Positions 16,332 through 26,701 of a stretch of DNA of 64,000 nt are shown piece after piece. Every line of letters begins with the position of its first letter. Position 1 is the stretch's first letter. The notes beneath the pieces are model-generated. The model was given only the letters and a program-made list of their open reading frames with translations, had not been told where the DNA came from and made no database searches. Source of the stretch: Sphingomonas sp. HMP6 (GTDB taxonomy: Bacteria; Pseudomonadota; Alphaproteobacteria; Sphingomonadales; Sphingomonadaceae); the NCBI RefSeq assembly GCF_013374095.1, contig NZ_AP022672.1, positions 496,001 through 560,000 on the forward strand. The letters run 5' to 3'. A program made the translations under genes and the position numbers.

Positions 16332-19025
16332 ATGACCGAACTCACCAAAACCTTCGACCCCGCCGAAATCGAACAGCGCTGGTATGCGCATTGGGAGACG
16401 GAAGGGCTGTTCCATCCCGACCGCCCCGGTGCCGAGCCGTGGACGATCGTCAACCCGCCGCCCAACGTGACGGGCTCGCTCCATATCGGGCACGCGCTCG
16501 ACAATACCTTGCAGGATATCCTCACGCGCCATGCGCGCTTGCAGGGCAAGGATGCCTTGTGGGTGGTCGGCACCGATCACGCGGGCATCGCCACGCAGAT
16601 GGTGGTCGAGCGGCAAATGGCCGAGCGCCAGCAGAAGCGCACCGATTACACGCGCGAGGATTTCGTCGCCAAGGTGTGGGAATGGAAGGAAGAGAGCGGC
16701 GGGGAAATCACGCAACAGCTCCGCCGCCTCGGCTGCTCGATGGATTGGGCGAACGAACGCTTCACGATGGACGAGGGCTTCAGCAAGGCCGTCCTCAAGG
16801 TGTTCGTCGACTTGCACAAGGAAGGGCTGATCTATCGCGACAAGCGGCTGGTGAATTGGGATCCCGGCCTCGGCACCGCGATCAGCGACCTCGAGGTCGA
16901 GACGCGCGAGATCAAGGGCAGCTTCTGGCATCTGCGCTATCCGCTTGAGGACGGTTCGGGTTTCATCGAAGTCGCGACGACGCGGCCCGAGACGATGCTT
17001 GCCGATATGGCGGTCGCGGTGAATGCAGCGGACGAACGCTACACGCATCTCGTCGGGAAGCAGGTGAAGCTGCCGATCACCGGACGGCTGATCCCGATCA
17101 TCACCGACGACCATGCCGATCCCGAGCTGGGGTCTGGCGCGGTGAAGATCACGCCGGGACATGACTTCAACGATTTCGAAGTCGGCAAGCGCGCCGGAAT
17201 CGCGGCGGGCGACATGCTCAACATGCTCGATGCCAAGGCGCAGGTCGTGCAGGTTTCCGACGGGCTGATCCCCGAGGCGTTTCTCGGCCTCACCACCGCC
17301 GCGGCGCGTAAGGCGGTGGTCGCGCAGTTGAAGGCCGAGGGATTCCTGATCCCGCACATCGACAAGGACGGCGAAGAGCACGACGCCGAACCGCGCACGA
17401 TCCAGACGCCGTATGGCGACCGCTCGGGCGTGGTGATCGAGCCGTGGCTGACCGACCAATGGTATGTCGATGCAGCGACGCTGGCGAAACCGGCGATCGA
17501 GGCGGTGCGCAGCGGCGCGATCGAGATCGTGCCGAAGACGTGGGAGAAGACCTTCTTCAACTGGATGGAGAATATCCAGCCGTGGTGCGTCTCGCGGCAA
17601 TTGTGGTGGGGGCATCGGATCCCGGCTTGGTTCGCCGAGGATGGCTCGATCTATGTCGCGCTGAGCGAGGCCGAAGCGCAAGCGCAGGCCGGTGCAGGCG
17701 TCGCGCTGCGCCAGGACAGCGACGTCCTCGACACTTGGTTCTCATCGGCGCTGTGGCCGTTCGCGACGATGGGGTGGCCGGAGGAAAGCTCTCGCAATCT
17801 CCACGGCCGTTACCCCAACGACGTGCTGATCTCAGGCTTCGACATCCTGTTCTTCTGGGATGCGCGGATGATGATGCAGGGCATTCACTTCATGAAGGAT
17901 GTGCCCTTCAGGAAGCTCTACCTCCACGGCCTCGTTCGCGCGGCGGACGGGGCGAAGATGTCGAAGTCCAAGGGCAATGTCGTCAATCCGCTCGGGCTGA
18001 TCGACAAATATGGCGCGGATGCTTTGCGCTTCTTCATGGCGGCGATGGAGAGCCAGGGCCGCGACATCAAGATGGATGAGCGCCGCGTCGAGGGCTATCG
18101 CAACTTCGCAACCAAGCTGTGGAACGCGTGCCGCTTCGCGCAATCGAACGGCATCGGCGCGAGCAGCTCGGCGATTGCGCCGGACGCGACGCTCGCGGTC
18201 AACAAATGGATCATCGCGGAGACGATCGGGTGCGTCCAGGCGGTCGATCTCGCGCTCGCCGATCTGCGCTTCGATGGCGCGGCGAATGCAGTTTATCAGT
18301 TCGTGTGGAGCCGGTTCTGCGACTGGTATCTTGAGTTGATCAAGCCAGTGTCGATTGGCGAGGAAAAGGGCAGCATCGATCCCGAGAGCAAGCTGGTCGC
18401 CGGTTGGGTGATCGACCAGATCCTCGTGTTGCTCCATCCGTTCATGCCGTTCATCACCGAGGAATTGTGGCATGCGATGGCCGATCCGGCGCACGCGCGC
18501 GCGAACAACCTGATCGTCGCACATTGGCCGATGGCGGATGCGCAGTCGATCGACCCGGCAGCGAGCAAGGAGGTGGACTGGCTGATCCGGCTGGTGAGCG
18601 AAGTGCGCGCCGCGCGCAACGAGCTTGGCATCGCGCCGGGCGTGCGCATGGCGGCGCATGTTCTGGACGCCTCGGCCGAGACCGCAGCCCGGATCGAGCG
18701 GCAAACCGCAGCGATCGCGCGGCTCGCGCGGATCGATCTCGCGAGCGGGGCCGCGCCGGTTGGCGGGGCGTTGCAGGTCGTGATCGACGAGACGACCTTC
18801 GTCTTGCCGCTGGAAGGCGTCATCGACATCGGCGCCGAACGCGACCGGCTGAGCAAGGCTATCGCCGCCGCTGAAAAGGAGCGGGATACGCTCGCCGGGC
18901 GGCTCGGCAACCCGAGCTTCGTCGAGCGCGCCAAGCCCGAGGCGGTCGATAAGGCGCGCGCCGATCACGCTGACAAGGCCGCCGAGGCCGAGCGGCTGAG
19001 CGCGGCGCTCGCGCGATTGGGGTGA
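16332..19025 (+). CDS. valS: valyl-tRNA synthetase
   Basis: 897 residues, a class I synthetase charging tRNA-Val. HIGH is at 51-54 (GSLHIGHA) and KMSKS at 542-546 (AKMSKSKGN). The CP1 editing domain ([15 protein letters not shown]) lies between them. The C-terminus has a coiled-coil arm (about 820-890, [22 protein letters not shown]) typical of ValRS. Length and domain order are normal. The next gene, a MATE transporter, begins 30 bases downstream. Confidence 0.98.
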   Translation: MTELTKTFDPAEIEQRWYAHWETEGLFHPDRPGAEPWTIVNPPPNVTGSLHIGHALDNTLQDILTRHARLQGKDALWVVGTDHAGIATQMVVERQMAERQQKRTDYTREDFVAKVWEWKEESGGEITQQLRRLGCSMDWANERFTMDEGFSKAVLKVFVDLHKEGLIYRDKRLVNWDPGLGTAISDLEVETREIKGSFWHLRYPLEDGSGFIEVATTRPETMLADMAVAVNAADERYTHLVGKQVKLPITGRLIPIITDDHADPELGSGAVKITPGHDFNDFEVGKRAGIAAGDMLNMLDAKAQVVQVSDGLIPEAFLGLTTAAARKAVVAQLKAEGFLIPHIDKDGEEHDAEPRTIQTPYGDRSGVVIEPWLTDQWYVDAATLAKPAIEAVRSGAIEIVPKTWEKTFFNWMENIQPWCVSRQLWWGHRIPAWFAEDGSIYVALSEAEAQAQAGAGVALRQDSDVLDTWFSSALWPFATMGWPEESSRNLHGRYPNDVLISGFDILFFWDARMMMQGIHFMKDVPFRKLYLHGLVRAADGAKMSKSKGNVVNPLGLIDKYGADALRFFMAAMESQGRDIKMDERRVEGYRNFATKLWNACRFAQSNGIGASSSAIAPDATLAVNKWIIAETIGCVQAVDLALADLRFDGAANAVYQFVWSRFCDWYLELIKPVSIGEEKGSIDPESKLVAGWVIDQILVLLHPFMPFITEELWHAMADPAHARANNLIVAHWPMADAQSIDPAASKEVDWLIRLVSEVRAARNELGIAPGVRMAAHVLDASAETAARIERQTAAIARLARIDLASGAAPVGGALQVVIDETTFVLPLEGVIDIGAERDRLSKAIAAAEKERDTLAGRLGNPSFVERAKPEAVDKARADHADKAAEAERLSAALARLG

Positions 19026-19055
19026 CGGACAAGTAAGGGCGGGATAAGAGCAACG

Positions 19056-20522
19056 ATGGCAACGTCTCCACCGCGCACTGGCGCGCCCACCCGCCCCGGC
19101 CAGCGCGACCTCACCACCGGCCCGATCGCCGCGACGCTGCTCGCCTTCGCGCTGCCGACGCTTGGGTCGAACATCCTGCAATCGCTCAACGGGTCGATCA
19201 ACACGATCTGGGTCGGGCGTTTCCTGGGTGAGGGGGCGGTCTCGGCGACCGCCAACGCCAACACTATCATGTTCCTGATGTTCGCCGCCGTGTTCGGATT
19301 TGGCATGGCATCGACCATCCTAATCGGCCAATCGATGGGGCGGCGCGATGTCGAGGCCGCGCGGCGCGCGTTTGGCGGGTCGATCGGGATCGTCATGACC
19401 GGCGCGGTGGTGATCGCGACGCTGGGGTGGATCTTCGCGCCCGATATCCTGCGCGTGCTGGCGACGCCACCGGCCGCGACGCCGCTCGCGCTCTCCTATT
19501 TGCGTGTGATCTTCCTCGGGTTGCCGGCGTCGCTGCTGCTGGTGTTGCTCAGCATGGCGTTGCGCGGGGTCGGCGATTCGGTGACGCCGTTGTGGTTCAC
19601 CGTGCTGAGCGTGGCGCTCGACAGTGGGCTCAATCCGATCTTCATCCGCGGGCTGTTCGGGATGCCGGAGATGGGGATCGCCGGATCGGCGACCGCCACG
19701 CTGATCGCGTCGCACGTCTCGGCGCTCGGGCTGCTCGTCTATATCTATGCGCGCGATTTGCCGATCCGGTTGCGCGGGCATGAGATTAGCTGGCTGATCC
19801 CCAGCGCCGCGCTAGCGCGGACGATCCTTTTCAAGGGTTTGCCGATGGGTGCGCAAATGCTCGTCGTGTCGCTGGCTGCACTGATGATGACGGGCCTCGT
19901 CAATCGCTACGGCGTCGATACCAGCGCGGCGTACGGCGTTTCGATGCAATTGTGGGGCTATATTCAGATGCCCGCGCTCGCTGTTGGTGCGGCGGTCAGC
20001 AGCATGGCGGCGCAGAACATCGGCGCTGGGCTGTGGGACCGAGTCGATCGAATCACGCGCGCCGGTTTGGTGTTCAGCGCCTTGCTGACGACAACAATGG
20101 TGGTCGCGATCATCGCGTTTGATCGTCCCGTGATGGGGGTGTTTCTGGGCAGCGATAGCCCGGCGATCCCGATCGCGCGGCATATCCAGGTGCTGGCGAG
20201 CTGGAACTTCATTGTGTTCGGGATGACGATGGTGCTGTTTTCGACAGTGCGCGCGAACGGCGCGGTATGGGGGCCGCTGACGATGCTGATTGTGTCGCTC
20301 TTCCCGGTGCGCCTAGGGTTTGCGCTGGCGTTTGAAGGGAGCCTGGGTGCGGATTCGATCTGGTGGAGTTTCCCGCTCGGCTCGCTCGCCAATCTGGCGA
20401 TGGCGGCATGGTATTATCGCTATGGCGGGTGGCGGACGCAGCGGATGGTAGTGCCGGCCGAAGCCCCGGCCGAGCATGGTGGAGACGGTGAACCGGTCGG
20501 TCGGTTGCACCCGGCGGGTTAG
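19056..20522 (+). CDS. MATE family efflux transporter
   Basis: 488 residues with about 12 hydrophobic helices in two homologous halves, the multidrug and toxin extrusion (MATE, MatE x2) fold. N-terminal features are TGPIAATLLAFALPTLGSNILQ and GSINTIWVGRFLGEGAVSA. The second half has LFKGLPMGAQMLVVSLAALMMTGLVN. Such exporters use Na+ or H+ gradients to extrude cationic drugs or metabolites; the substrate is not deducible. The stop overlaps the convergent lipid kinase stop by 4 nt. Confidence 0.92.
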   Translation: MATSPPRTGAPTRPGQRDLTTGPIAATLLAFALPTLGSNILQSLNGSINTIWVGRFLGEGAVSATANANTIMFLMFAAVFGFGMASTILIGQSMGRRDVEAARRAFGGSIGIVMTGAVVIATLGWIFAPDILRVLATPPAATPLALSYLRVIFLGLPASLLLVLLSMALRGVGDSVTPLWFTVLSVALDSGLNPIFIRGLFGMPEMGIAGSATATLIASHVSALGLLVYIYARDLPIRLRGHEISWLIPSAALARTILFKGLPMGAQMLVVSLAALMMTGLVNRYGVDTSAAYGVSMQLWGYIQMPALAVGAAVSSMAAQNIGAGLWDRVDRITRAGLVFSALLTTTMVVAIIAFDRPVMGVFLGSDSPAIPIARHIQVLASWNFIVFGMTMVLFSTVRANGAVWGPLTMLIVSLFPVRLGFALAFEGSLGADSIWWSFPLGSLANLAMAAWYYRYGGWRTQRMVVPAEAPAEHGGDGEPVGRLHPAG

Positions 20523-21412
20523 GCGATCACCTCGGGCGCTGGCACCATCACTTCGATGATTCCCGCCGCGACCCGTGCGGTGACGGGCGTGGTGGCGAGC
20601 ACTTCGCCATCGATCGAGATCGGCAACGGCGGCTCGGTGCGGATGCGCAGCGATGTGCCGATGATTTCCTGGGTCGTCTCATGCCGCGCGTCGAGCCGTA
20701 GCAGCGATGCGGCCCAATTCTTGACCAGCCGGCGCTTTACATGGCCGGTCACCGCCTGAACGACGATGACGCCGTTATCGACCGAGGCTTGGTCATTGAC
20801 CTCGGTGCCGCCGTGGTACGGCCCGTTTGAGATCCGCACTTCCACCGCGGCGATGCGGCGCTCGGTCGGGCCTTCTCCGACGATCAGCGTGAATGGCTTG
20901 AAGCGCAGAAACTCCCACGCCGCCCAACCGAGATAGCCGGCGCGCCCAAGATACTTCTTCAAATCATGCGGAATTCGCTCGGCGATTTGCGGCGCGATGC
21001 CGATTGCCGCGCCATTGGCGAAGTAATCGTCATCGATCATGCCGAGATCGATCCGCTTGAAATGCCCGCCAGCGATCACGCCGATCGCGCCATCGATATC
21101 GAGCGGCACGCCGAGCGTGCGGGCAAAGCTGTTCGCGGTGCCGAGCGGCAGGACCGCCAGCGCGACATCGGTCGAAACGAGCTTATCGACCAGCCCGCTC
21201 ACTGTCCCGTCGCCGCCGCCCAGGATCATCAGGTCGGGCTTCCGGGCGAGCGCCGCATCCATCGTCGCATCGAGGTCCTTGGGATCGCGCACCGCATGCG
21301 CATCGACCGGAAAGGGCAGGCCCTTCATTGCGGCGCAGGCGTGCTCGAAGAGTTCCTGCCCTTTGCGCGATTTGGCATTGACGATCATCGCGGCGGATTT
21401 GATCTCGCGCAT
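20519..21412 (-). CDS. diacylglycerol/lipid kinase family protein
   Basis: 297 residues with the DAGK catalytic fold. The ATP-binding GGGDGT is at 65-70 and PLGTANSFART at 89-99. A C-terminal beta-rich domain carries the lipid kinase signature EVRISNGPYHGGTEV and IDGEVLATTPV. This is the YegS/BmrU/DgkB-type soluble lipid kinase, which phosphorylates diacylglycerol or related lipids. Substrate not deducible. Convergent with MATE; the SIMPL gene lies upstream on the same strand, 79 bases away. Confidence 0.9.
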   Translation of the reverse strand: MREIKSAAMIVNAKSRKGQELFEHACAAMKGLPFPVDAHAVRDPKDLDATMDAALARKPDLMILGGGDGTVSGLVDKLVSTDVALAVLPLGTANSFARTLGVPLDIDGAIGVIAGGHFKRIDLGMIDDDYFANGAAIGIAPQIAERIPHDLKKYLGRAGYLGWAAWEFLRFKPFTLIVGEGPTERRIAAVEVRISNGPYHGGTEVNDQASVDNGVIVVQAVTGHVKRRLVKNWAASLLRLDARHETTQEIIGTSLRIRTEPPLPISIDGEVLATTPVTARVAAGIIEVMVPAPEVIA

Positions 21413-21491
21413 TGGTACGGAGGCTTTCGAAAGGAACGGTTTCGCGGGCGTAACGCTCGCATCGATCCAATCGATCCACCAAGGCGCGAGA

Positions 21492-22331
21492 TCAAGGCAA
21501 GAGCGCGAACGTCACCACAAGCTGAGCGCTTGTCTCGACCGGGGTTGGGGTGATGTCGACGACGATCGGGGCTTGGGCAATGGCGGGCATGGCCATGGAA
21601 TAGCTCTCCATCGCCATCACCCGCGCACGTCCTGCGACATCGCCATTCATGATCGACACGACCGGGCCGAGCTTCAACCCGCTCGCGGCCGCCAGCGCGG
21701 CTGCCTGGCTTCGGGCGTTCGCCATGGCTTGATCGAGCGCGCGGCGTGCGGCGACGCTATCGTCGCGCAACCCGAAATTCTCGACTCGCGCGTTGGCCGC
21801 TCCCAGTCTGCCTGCCAGACCGACTGCGGTGCCCGCGTCTTTGACGGATGCCAGTCGGATGCTCGTCTCCGTCGTGGCACGATGGCCGACTACGCGGCAC
21901 GGTCCTTTCGCATTTGCATCGAACGATCCGCCTGCCGCATCGGTGCTCGCCATGGTCGCGGCGTTATCCAAGTCTTCGGCCATTTGAGCCATACTTATTG
22001 CGCCATCCGAATCGGGAGAATTTGCGCAATTTCCACCCCGTACCTCGCGAAAGGCGATGTCGCCGGTGCGCACCTCGAGCTTCGGGTCCAGTCCGCGTAG
22101 GCCCGCGAAGATCGCCTTTTGCTTGGCGGCGAGTGCAGCGGTCGCGGCGTCAGGCGTCTTACCCTCGCCGCGGATGCTCAGCGTCATCGTTGCCGTATCG
22201 GGCGCGGTTTCGACCTTGCCGCTTGCTGAGACGAGGATCGTGTTCGGCCGCGCCAGACCGTCGGCCATCGCTTGCGCCAGCAGCGGGGATGGCATCACCG
22301 CAAACAGCAGTAAGAGACTATTCCGATACAT
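21492..22331 (-). CDS. SIMPL domain-containing periplasmic protein (DUF541)
   Basis: 279 residues with a signal peptide (NSLLLLFAVMPSPLLAQAMA). The SIMPL domain includes ILVSASGKVETAPDTATMTLSIRGEGKTPDAA, FREVRGGN and a C-terminal PAIAQAPIVVDITPTPVETSAQLVVTFAL. The family is periplasmic with unclear function, linked to envelope stress in E. coli YggE. A purine-rich AGAGAGGG lies 8 bases before ATG 22331, and a TATAAC/TATAAA stretch further upstream could be its -10. It is divergent from hemB across a 110-base AT-rich gap. Confidence 0.86.
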   Translation of the reverse strand: MYRNSLLLLFAVMPSPLLAQAMADGLARPNTILVSASGKVETAPDTATMTLSIRGEGKTPDAATAALAAKQKAIFAGLRGLDPKLEVRTGDIAFREVRGGNCANSPDSDGAISMAQMAEDLDNAATMASTDAAGGSFDANAKGPCRVVGHRATTETSIRLASVKDAGTAVGLAGRLGAANARVENFGLRDDSVAARRALDQAMANARSQAAALAAASGLKLGPVVSIMNGDVAGRARVMAMESYSMAMPAIAQAPIVVDITPTPVETSAQLVVTFALLP

Positions 22332-22441
22332 CGTGCGCCCTCTCTTTTATATGTTATACTATTACCTAACTTTGCAGGGATTACGGTCCCGCACAAGAGC
22401 CATCTTGCGCCCCCGCGCGCCAGGTCCCAGAACGCTCGCCT

Positions 22442-23434
22442 ATGACCGCACAGTATCCCGCTCTCCGCCTTCGTCGTACCCGCGCTGCCGTTTGGAGCCG
22501 TCGGCTCCATGCCGAGACGGTGCTGACCCCCGCCGATCTGATCTGGCCGTTGTTCATTGCCGACGGCACCGGCGTGGAGGAGCCGATCGCAAGCTTGCCC
22601 GGCGTATCGCGCTGGTCGGTCGACGGGATCGTGGCGCGGGCGAAGGAAGCGCGTGATCTCGGCATTCCGTGCATCGCCTTGTTTCCGAATACGCCGGGCC
22701 ATTTGCGCAGCGCGGGCGGGGAGGAGGCGCTCAACCCTGACAATCTGATGTGCCGCGCGGTGCGCGCGCTCAAGGATGCGGTGCCGGAGATCGGCGTGCT
22801 GACCGACGTCGCGCTCGATCCCTACACCGCGCATGGGCACGACGGGCTGATCGATGCGGCTGGTTATGTGATGAACGACGTCACCTCCGAAGTGCTCGTC
22901 GCGCAGGCGCTCAACCAGGCGGCGGCGGGGGCGGATATCATCGCACCGTCGGACATGATGGACGGCCGCATCGGCGCGATCCGTGATGCGCTGGAGGGGG
23001 CAGGCCACCACAATGTGCAAATCATGTCCTATGCTGCGAAGTACGCCAGCGCGTTCTACGGCCCGTTCCGCGATGCGGTCGGTAGCCGCGGGCTGCTGAA
23101 GGGCGACAAGAAAACGTACCAGATGGATTCGGCCAATGCCGAGGAAGCGCTACGCGAGGTTGCGCTCGATTTGGCGGAAGGCGCGGACAGCGTGATGGTC
23201 AAGCCGGGCCTGCCCTATCTCGATATCGTCGCGCGGGTGAAATCGGCGTTCGAAGTGCCGGTGTTCGCGTATCAGGTCAGCGGCGAATATGCGATGATCG
23301 AAGCCGCTGTCGCGGCGGGTGCTGCCGAGCGCGACCCGATGGTGCTGGAGACGCTGATGGCGTTCAAGCGTGCGGGCTGTTCGGGCATGCTGACCTATCA
23401 TGCGCTGCACGCGGCGCGGCTGCTGACTGCGTGA
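22442..23434 (+). CDS. hemB: porphobilinogen synthase (delta-aminolevulinate dehydratase)
   Basis: 330 residues. The enzyme condenses two 5-aminolevulinate to porphobilinogen for haem and tetrapyrrole synthesis. Catalytic lysines lie at 200 (SYAAKYASAFYGPFRDA) and 254 (MVKPGLPYLDI), with the conserved DVALDPYTAHGHDG around residue 120. The cysteine-rich zinc site is reduced, as in Mg-dependent alphaproteobacterial forms. The stop overlaps the GTG of the next GNAT gene by 4 nt. Confidence 0.97.
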   Translation: MTAQYPALRLRRTRAAVWSRRLHAETVLTPADLIWPLFIADGTGVEEPIASLPGVSRWSVDGIVARAKEARDLGIPCIALFPNTPGHLRSAGGEEALNPDNLMCRAVRALKDAVPEIGVLTDVALDPYTAHGHDGLIDAAGYVMNDVTSEVLVAQALNQAAAGADIIAPSDMMDGRIGAIRDALEGAGHHNVQIMSYAAKYASAFYGPFRDAVGSRGLLKGDKKTYQMDSANAEEALREVALDLAEGADSVMVKPGLPYLDIVARVKSAFEVPVFAYQVSGEYAMIEAAVAAGAAERDPMVLETLMAFKRAGCSGMLTYHALHAARLLTA

Positions 23435-23973
23435 TCGAGACGGAACGGCTGATCCTCCGCCCGTGGCGCGAGGACGACAAGCCGACCTTCAACGCGATCA
23501 TCAACACGCCTGCGATGATGTTGCATTTCGGTGGAGTGCGCCCGCGCGCCGATATCGATGCGCTGATCGACAAGCTCATCGCCAATCAGGCCAAGGACGG
23601 CCACACGATGTGGGCGGTGGAGCATAAGGCCGATCGCGCGCTGGCGGGGGTCTGCGGCGTGCGGATCAGCGGTTATCCCGGCACGGGCGTCTCGGACGAA
23701 CTCGAGATCGGGTGGCGCATCGCCGAGCGCTATTGGGGAACGGGCGTCGCGCGTGAAGCCGCGGAGGCGAGCATCGCCTGGGGTTGGGCCAATACCGACC
23801 GTCCGCGCATTTCGGCCTGGACCAACGCCGCCAACAACCGGTCGTGGGGGCTGATGCTGCGGCTCGGCATGGTGCGGCGCGAGGATTTAGACTTCGACCA
23901 TCCACTCTACACGGTCGGCGATCCGTTGGGGCGGATGGTGGTCTATACGATCGATCGTCCGGCAGGCGCATGA
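23431..23973 (+). CDS. GNAT family N-acetyltransferase 1
   Basis: 180 residues, GTG start overlapping the hemB stop. It begins IETERLILRPWREDDKPTFNAI, the RimJ/RimL-like acetyltransferase signature, and has the acetyl-CoA site region ERYWGTGVAREAAEASI (a Q/RxxGxG/A-like loop). Acetyl acceptor unknown. The following gene is a paralogue, suggesting tandem duplication. Its stop overlaps that gene's ATG by 4 nt. Confidence 0.85.
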   Translation: MIETERLILRPWREDDKPTFNAIINTPAMMLHFGGVRPRADIDALIDKLIANQAKDGHTMWAVEHKADRALAGVCGVRISGYPGTGVSDELEIGWRIAERYWGTGVAREAAEASIAWGWANTDRPRISAWTNAANNRSWGLMLRLGMVRREDLDFDHPLYTVGDPLGRMVVYTIDRPAGA

Positions 23974-24497
23974 TTGGAACCGAGCGCCTGATCCTGCGCG
24001 GCTGGCGCGAGGACGATATTTCGCCGTTTTATGCGATGTGCCAGGATGCCGAGGTGATGCGCTATATTGGGCCGGCGATGACGCTGGAGGAAGCGCGCGC
24101 GGGCTACAGCCGGATCGTCGCGCGGCAGGCCGAGCATGGGCATTGCTTTTGGGCGATCGAACGCGTGAGCGACGGGGCATTCCTCGGCTTTTGCGGATTG
24201 CAGCGTGGCGATGATTTTCTGGAAGGCGAAATCGAGATCGGCTGGCGGTTGCGCCGCGACGTGTGGGGGCAGGGCTATGCCCGTGAAGCTGCCGTAGCGA
24301 GTCTCGCCTGGGGCTGGGCCAATCTGAGCGTGCCGCGGATCACCGCAATCACCGTGCCGGCCAACCGCGCGAGTTGGGGGCTGATGGAGCGGCTCGGCAT
24401 GACGCGCGACCCCGATGAGGATTTCGATCACCCCAACGTCCCCGACAGCAGCCCGCTCAAGCGCCACATCCTCTATCGTATTGATCGGTCCGCCTGA
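23970..24497 (+). CDS. GNAT family N-acetyltransferase 2
   Basis: 175 residues from ATG 23970. Begins IGTERLILRGWREDDISPFYAM and shares EIEIGWRLRRDVWGQGYAREAA with GNAT 1, so the two are paralogues in tandem. The acetyl-CoA-binding loop is WGQGYA. Acceptor unknown. It overlaps both neighbours (4 nt before; TGATG, 1 nt after), so hemB-GNAT-GNAT-membrane protein form one tightly coupled unit. Confidence 0.85.
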   Translation: MIGTERLILRGWREDDISPFYAMCQDAEVMRYIGPAMTLEEARAGYSRIVARQAEHGHCFWAIERVSDGAFLGFCGLQRGDDFLEGEIEIGWRLRRDVWGQGYAREAAVASLAWGWANLSVPRITAITVPANRASWGLMERLGMTRDPDEDFDHPNVPDSSPLKRHILYRIDRSA

Positions 24498-26701
24498 TGC
24501 CCGCACGGCTCGCACGCCCGTTGTTCGTACTGACGATTCTGGCCGGATCGTTCTTGCTGTTCCTCGTCCAGCCGATGGTCGCGCGGATGGCGTTGCCGCG
24601 GCTGGGCGGCGCGTCGGCGGTGTGGAATTCGGCGATGCTGGTCTATCAGGCGTTGCTGCTCGGCGGGTACGCCTATGCGCATTGGCTCGGACGGCTGAGC
24701 CCGCGCACGCAGGGGGTAACGCATCTCGGCGTGCTGCTGGTCGCGGCCTTATGGTTGCCCATCGGGCTGAAGGCGATGGAGCTTTCGCCGACCGCGCAAC
24801 CCGCGATCTGGGTGCCGTATCTGCTCGGCATCTCGATCGGGCCGCTTTTCTTCGCAATCTCGGCACAGGCCCCGTTGCTGCAACGCTGGTTCAGTCTCTC
24901 ACGCTCCGATGAGAACCCCTATGCGCTCTATGCCGCCTCGAACTTCGGCAGTTTTGCCGGGCTGATCGCCTATCCGCTGTTCGTCGAGCCGGGGATGGCG
25001 CTCTACGGCCAACGCATCTTGTGGAGCAGCGGTTACATCCTGGTCGCGCTGCTGGTGGCCTTGTGCGCCGCGACGCTGCCGCGGGGTAGCGTGGTTACCG
25101 CCGAACCCGTCGCCAAGTCGCCGCCGCCGACGCGGGGTCGGATTGCGCATTGGGTGCTGCTCGCGTTCGTACCCTCGGGACTGATGCTGGCGACATCGAC
25201 GCTGATCACCACCGACATCGTCGCAATGCCCTTGCTGTGGGTGCTGCCGCTCGGTCTGTATCTGCTCAGTTTTACGATCGCCTTTGCGACCGACCGCATG
25301 ACCGCCGACATCCAGACCCGGGTGGCGCCGATCGGCATCCTGTTGTGCGGCGGGTTTCTGGTCGGTGGACTGTCGGCCATTCCGCTGCTGGGCGCGATCA
25401 TGGCGCTGGCCTTGTTGTTTCTGGTCTCCGTCGCGCTGCATACCGGCCTGTATCGGCTCCGGCCCGAGCCGGACCGGCTGACTGGCTTCTATCTGGCGAT
25501 GTCGGTTGGCGGTGCGCTCGGCGGCGTATTCGCCGCGCTGGTCGCGCCGTTGCTGTTCGACTGGACCTATGAATATCCGATCCTGATCATGATGGCGGCA
25601 CTTCTAATGCCGCAGCATTATCTGATCGGCCCGATTCGGCGGCTGTGGGAAGGCAGCGCGCAGCGCGGGCGGATCCTGCTGTATTGCGTGGCGATTGCGG
25701 TGCTGGGCCTGATCGCGGCGGTGTTGGCTTTTCCGGGGCCAGTCGATGGCGTTGGCCAGATGCAGCAGATCGCCCTGATCGCGATGCTCGGCATCGGGCT
25801 GGTCGCGGTCGGATCGCGCTGGGCGTTTGCGATCGCGGTGCTCGGGTCGCTGATCGCGTTTGGCGGCTATCGTGCGGTGTATATCTCGCTCGAACCCGGC
25901 GCGCGCACGCGCAGCTACTTCGGCATCTACACCGTGCGCGGCAACGCGATGCAGCAGCAATTGGCGCACGGAACGACAGTACATGGCACGCAGCTACGCG
26001 GTTCCCCCGACAAGGAGCGGACCCCGACCGCTTATTACGTGCCGGGTTCGGGCGTCGGCCAAGCGATGCTGGCGCTTCCAACGCTATACGGTTCCTATGC
26101 GCGCGTCGGCGTGGTCGGGCTGGGGGCGGGGACGCTGGCTTGCTACGCGCGCGCCGGTCAGGACTGGCGTTTCTATGAGATCGACCCGACCGTCGTGCGG
26201 ATTGCGCGTGATACGGGGCAGTTCAGCTTCCTGTCGCGATGCCTGCCCAATCCCCGCATCGTGCTTGGCGATGCGCGGCTGAATTTGGCGGTGGAACAAG
26301 CCGGGTCGCTCGATCTGCTCGCGCTCGACGCGTTTTCGTCCGATTCGGTGCCGATGCATTTGATGACGCGCGAAGCATTCGCCAGTTACGGCCGCGTTCT
26401 GGCACCGCGCGGCGTACTGCTCGTCCACATCTCGAATCGCTTCCTCGACCTGGAGCCGGTGGTGGCGGCGGCCGCGCGCGAGGGCGGGTGGCAGGCGGTG
26501 AAGCTGTTTTACACGCCGGGCCCGAACGATACGCCGGCTGCGACCAAATCGTTGTGGATCGCCATGTCGCGCGATCGCGAAACCATTCGGGTGCTGCAGA
26601 CCTATGATGCGTCGTGGCAGGCGGTGAAGGTGCGTCGCGGGTTTACACCGTGGACCGACGATTATTCGACGATCCTGCCGCTGCTAAAAGTCGGCCGCTA
26701 A
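24497..26701 (+). CDS. membrane-fused spermidine synthase-like protein
   Basis: 734 residues in two parts. Residues 1 to about 480 form many transmembrane helices (RPLFVLTILAGSFLLFLVQPMVARMALPRLGG). From about 535 a spermidine synthase-type Rossmann domain appears (VGVVGLGAGTLACYARAG, FYEIDPTVVRIA, LDAFSSDSVP). Such fused membrane/SpeE-like proteins are common; whether they make polyamines is unproven. No SpeD or SpeE partner is in the window. It overlaps the GNAT 2 stop (TGATG) and its stop abuts the convergent lipoprotein stop. Confidence 0.85.
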   Translation: MPARLARPLFVLTILAGSFLLFLVQPMVARMALPRLGGASAVWNSAMLVYQALLLGGYAYAHWLGRLSPRTQGVTHLGVLLVAALWLPIGLKAMELSPTAQPAIWVPYLLGISIGPLFFAISAQAPLLQRWFSLSRSDENPYALYAASNFGSFAGLIAYPLFVEPGMALYGQRILWSSGYILVALLVALCAATLPRGSVVTAEPVAKSPPPTRGRIAHWVLLAFVPSGLMLATSTLITTDIVAMPLLWVLPLGLYLLSFTIAFATDRMTADIQTRVAPIGILLCGGFLVGGLSAIPLLGAIMALALLFLVSVALHTGLYRLRPEPDRLTGFYLAMSVGGALGGVFAALVAPLLFDWTYEYPILIMMAALLMPQHYLIGPIRRLWEGSAQRGRILLYCVAIAVLGLIAAVLAFPGPVDGVGQMQQIALIAMLGIGLVAVGSRWAFAIAVLGSLIAFGGYRAVYISLEPGARTRSYFGIYTVRGNAMQQQLAHGTTVHGTQLRGSPDKERTPTAYYVPGSGVGQAMLALPTLYGSYARVGVVGLGAGTLACYARAGQDWRFYEIDPTVVRIARDTGQFSFLSRCLPNPRIVLGDARLNLAVEQAGSLDLLALDAFSSDSVPMHLMTREAFASYGRVLAPRGVLLVHISNRFLDLEPVVAAAAREGGWQAVKLFYTPGPNDTPAATKSLWIAMSRDRETIRVLQTYDASWQAVKVRRGFTPWTDDYSTILPLLKVGR

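Noticed and set aside
16062..17681. A 539-residue minus-strand frame across the peptidase and valS
   Set aside because: Antisense to strong S9 peptidase and ValRS matches, without a recognisable motif.
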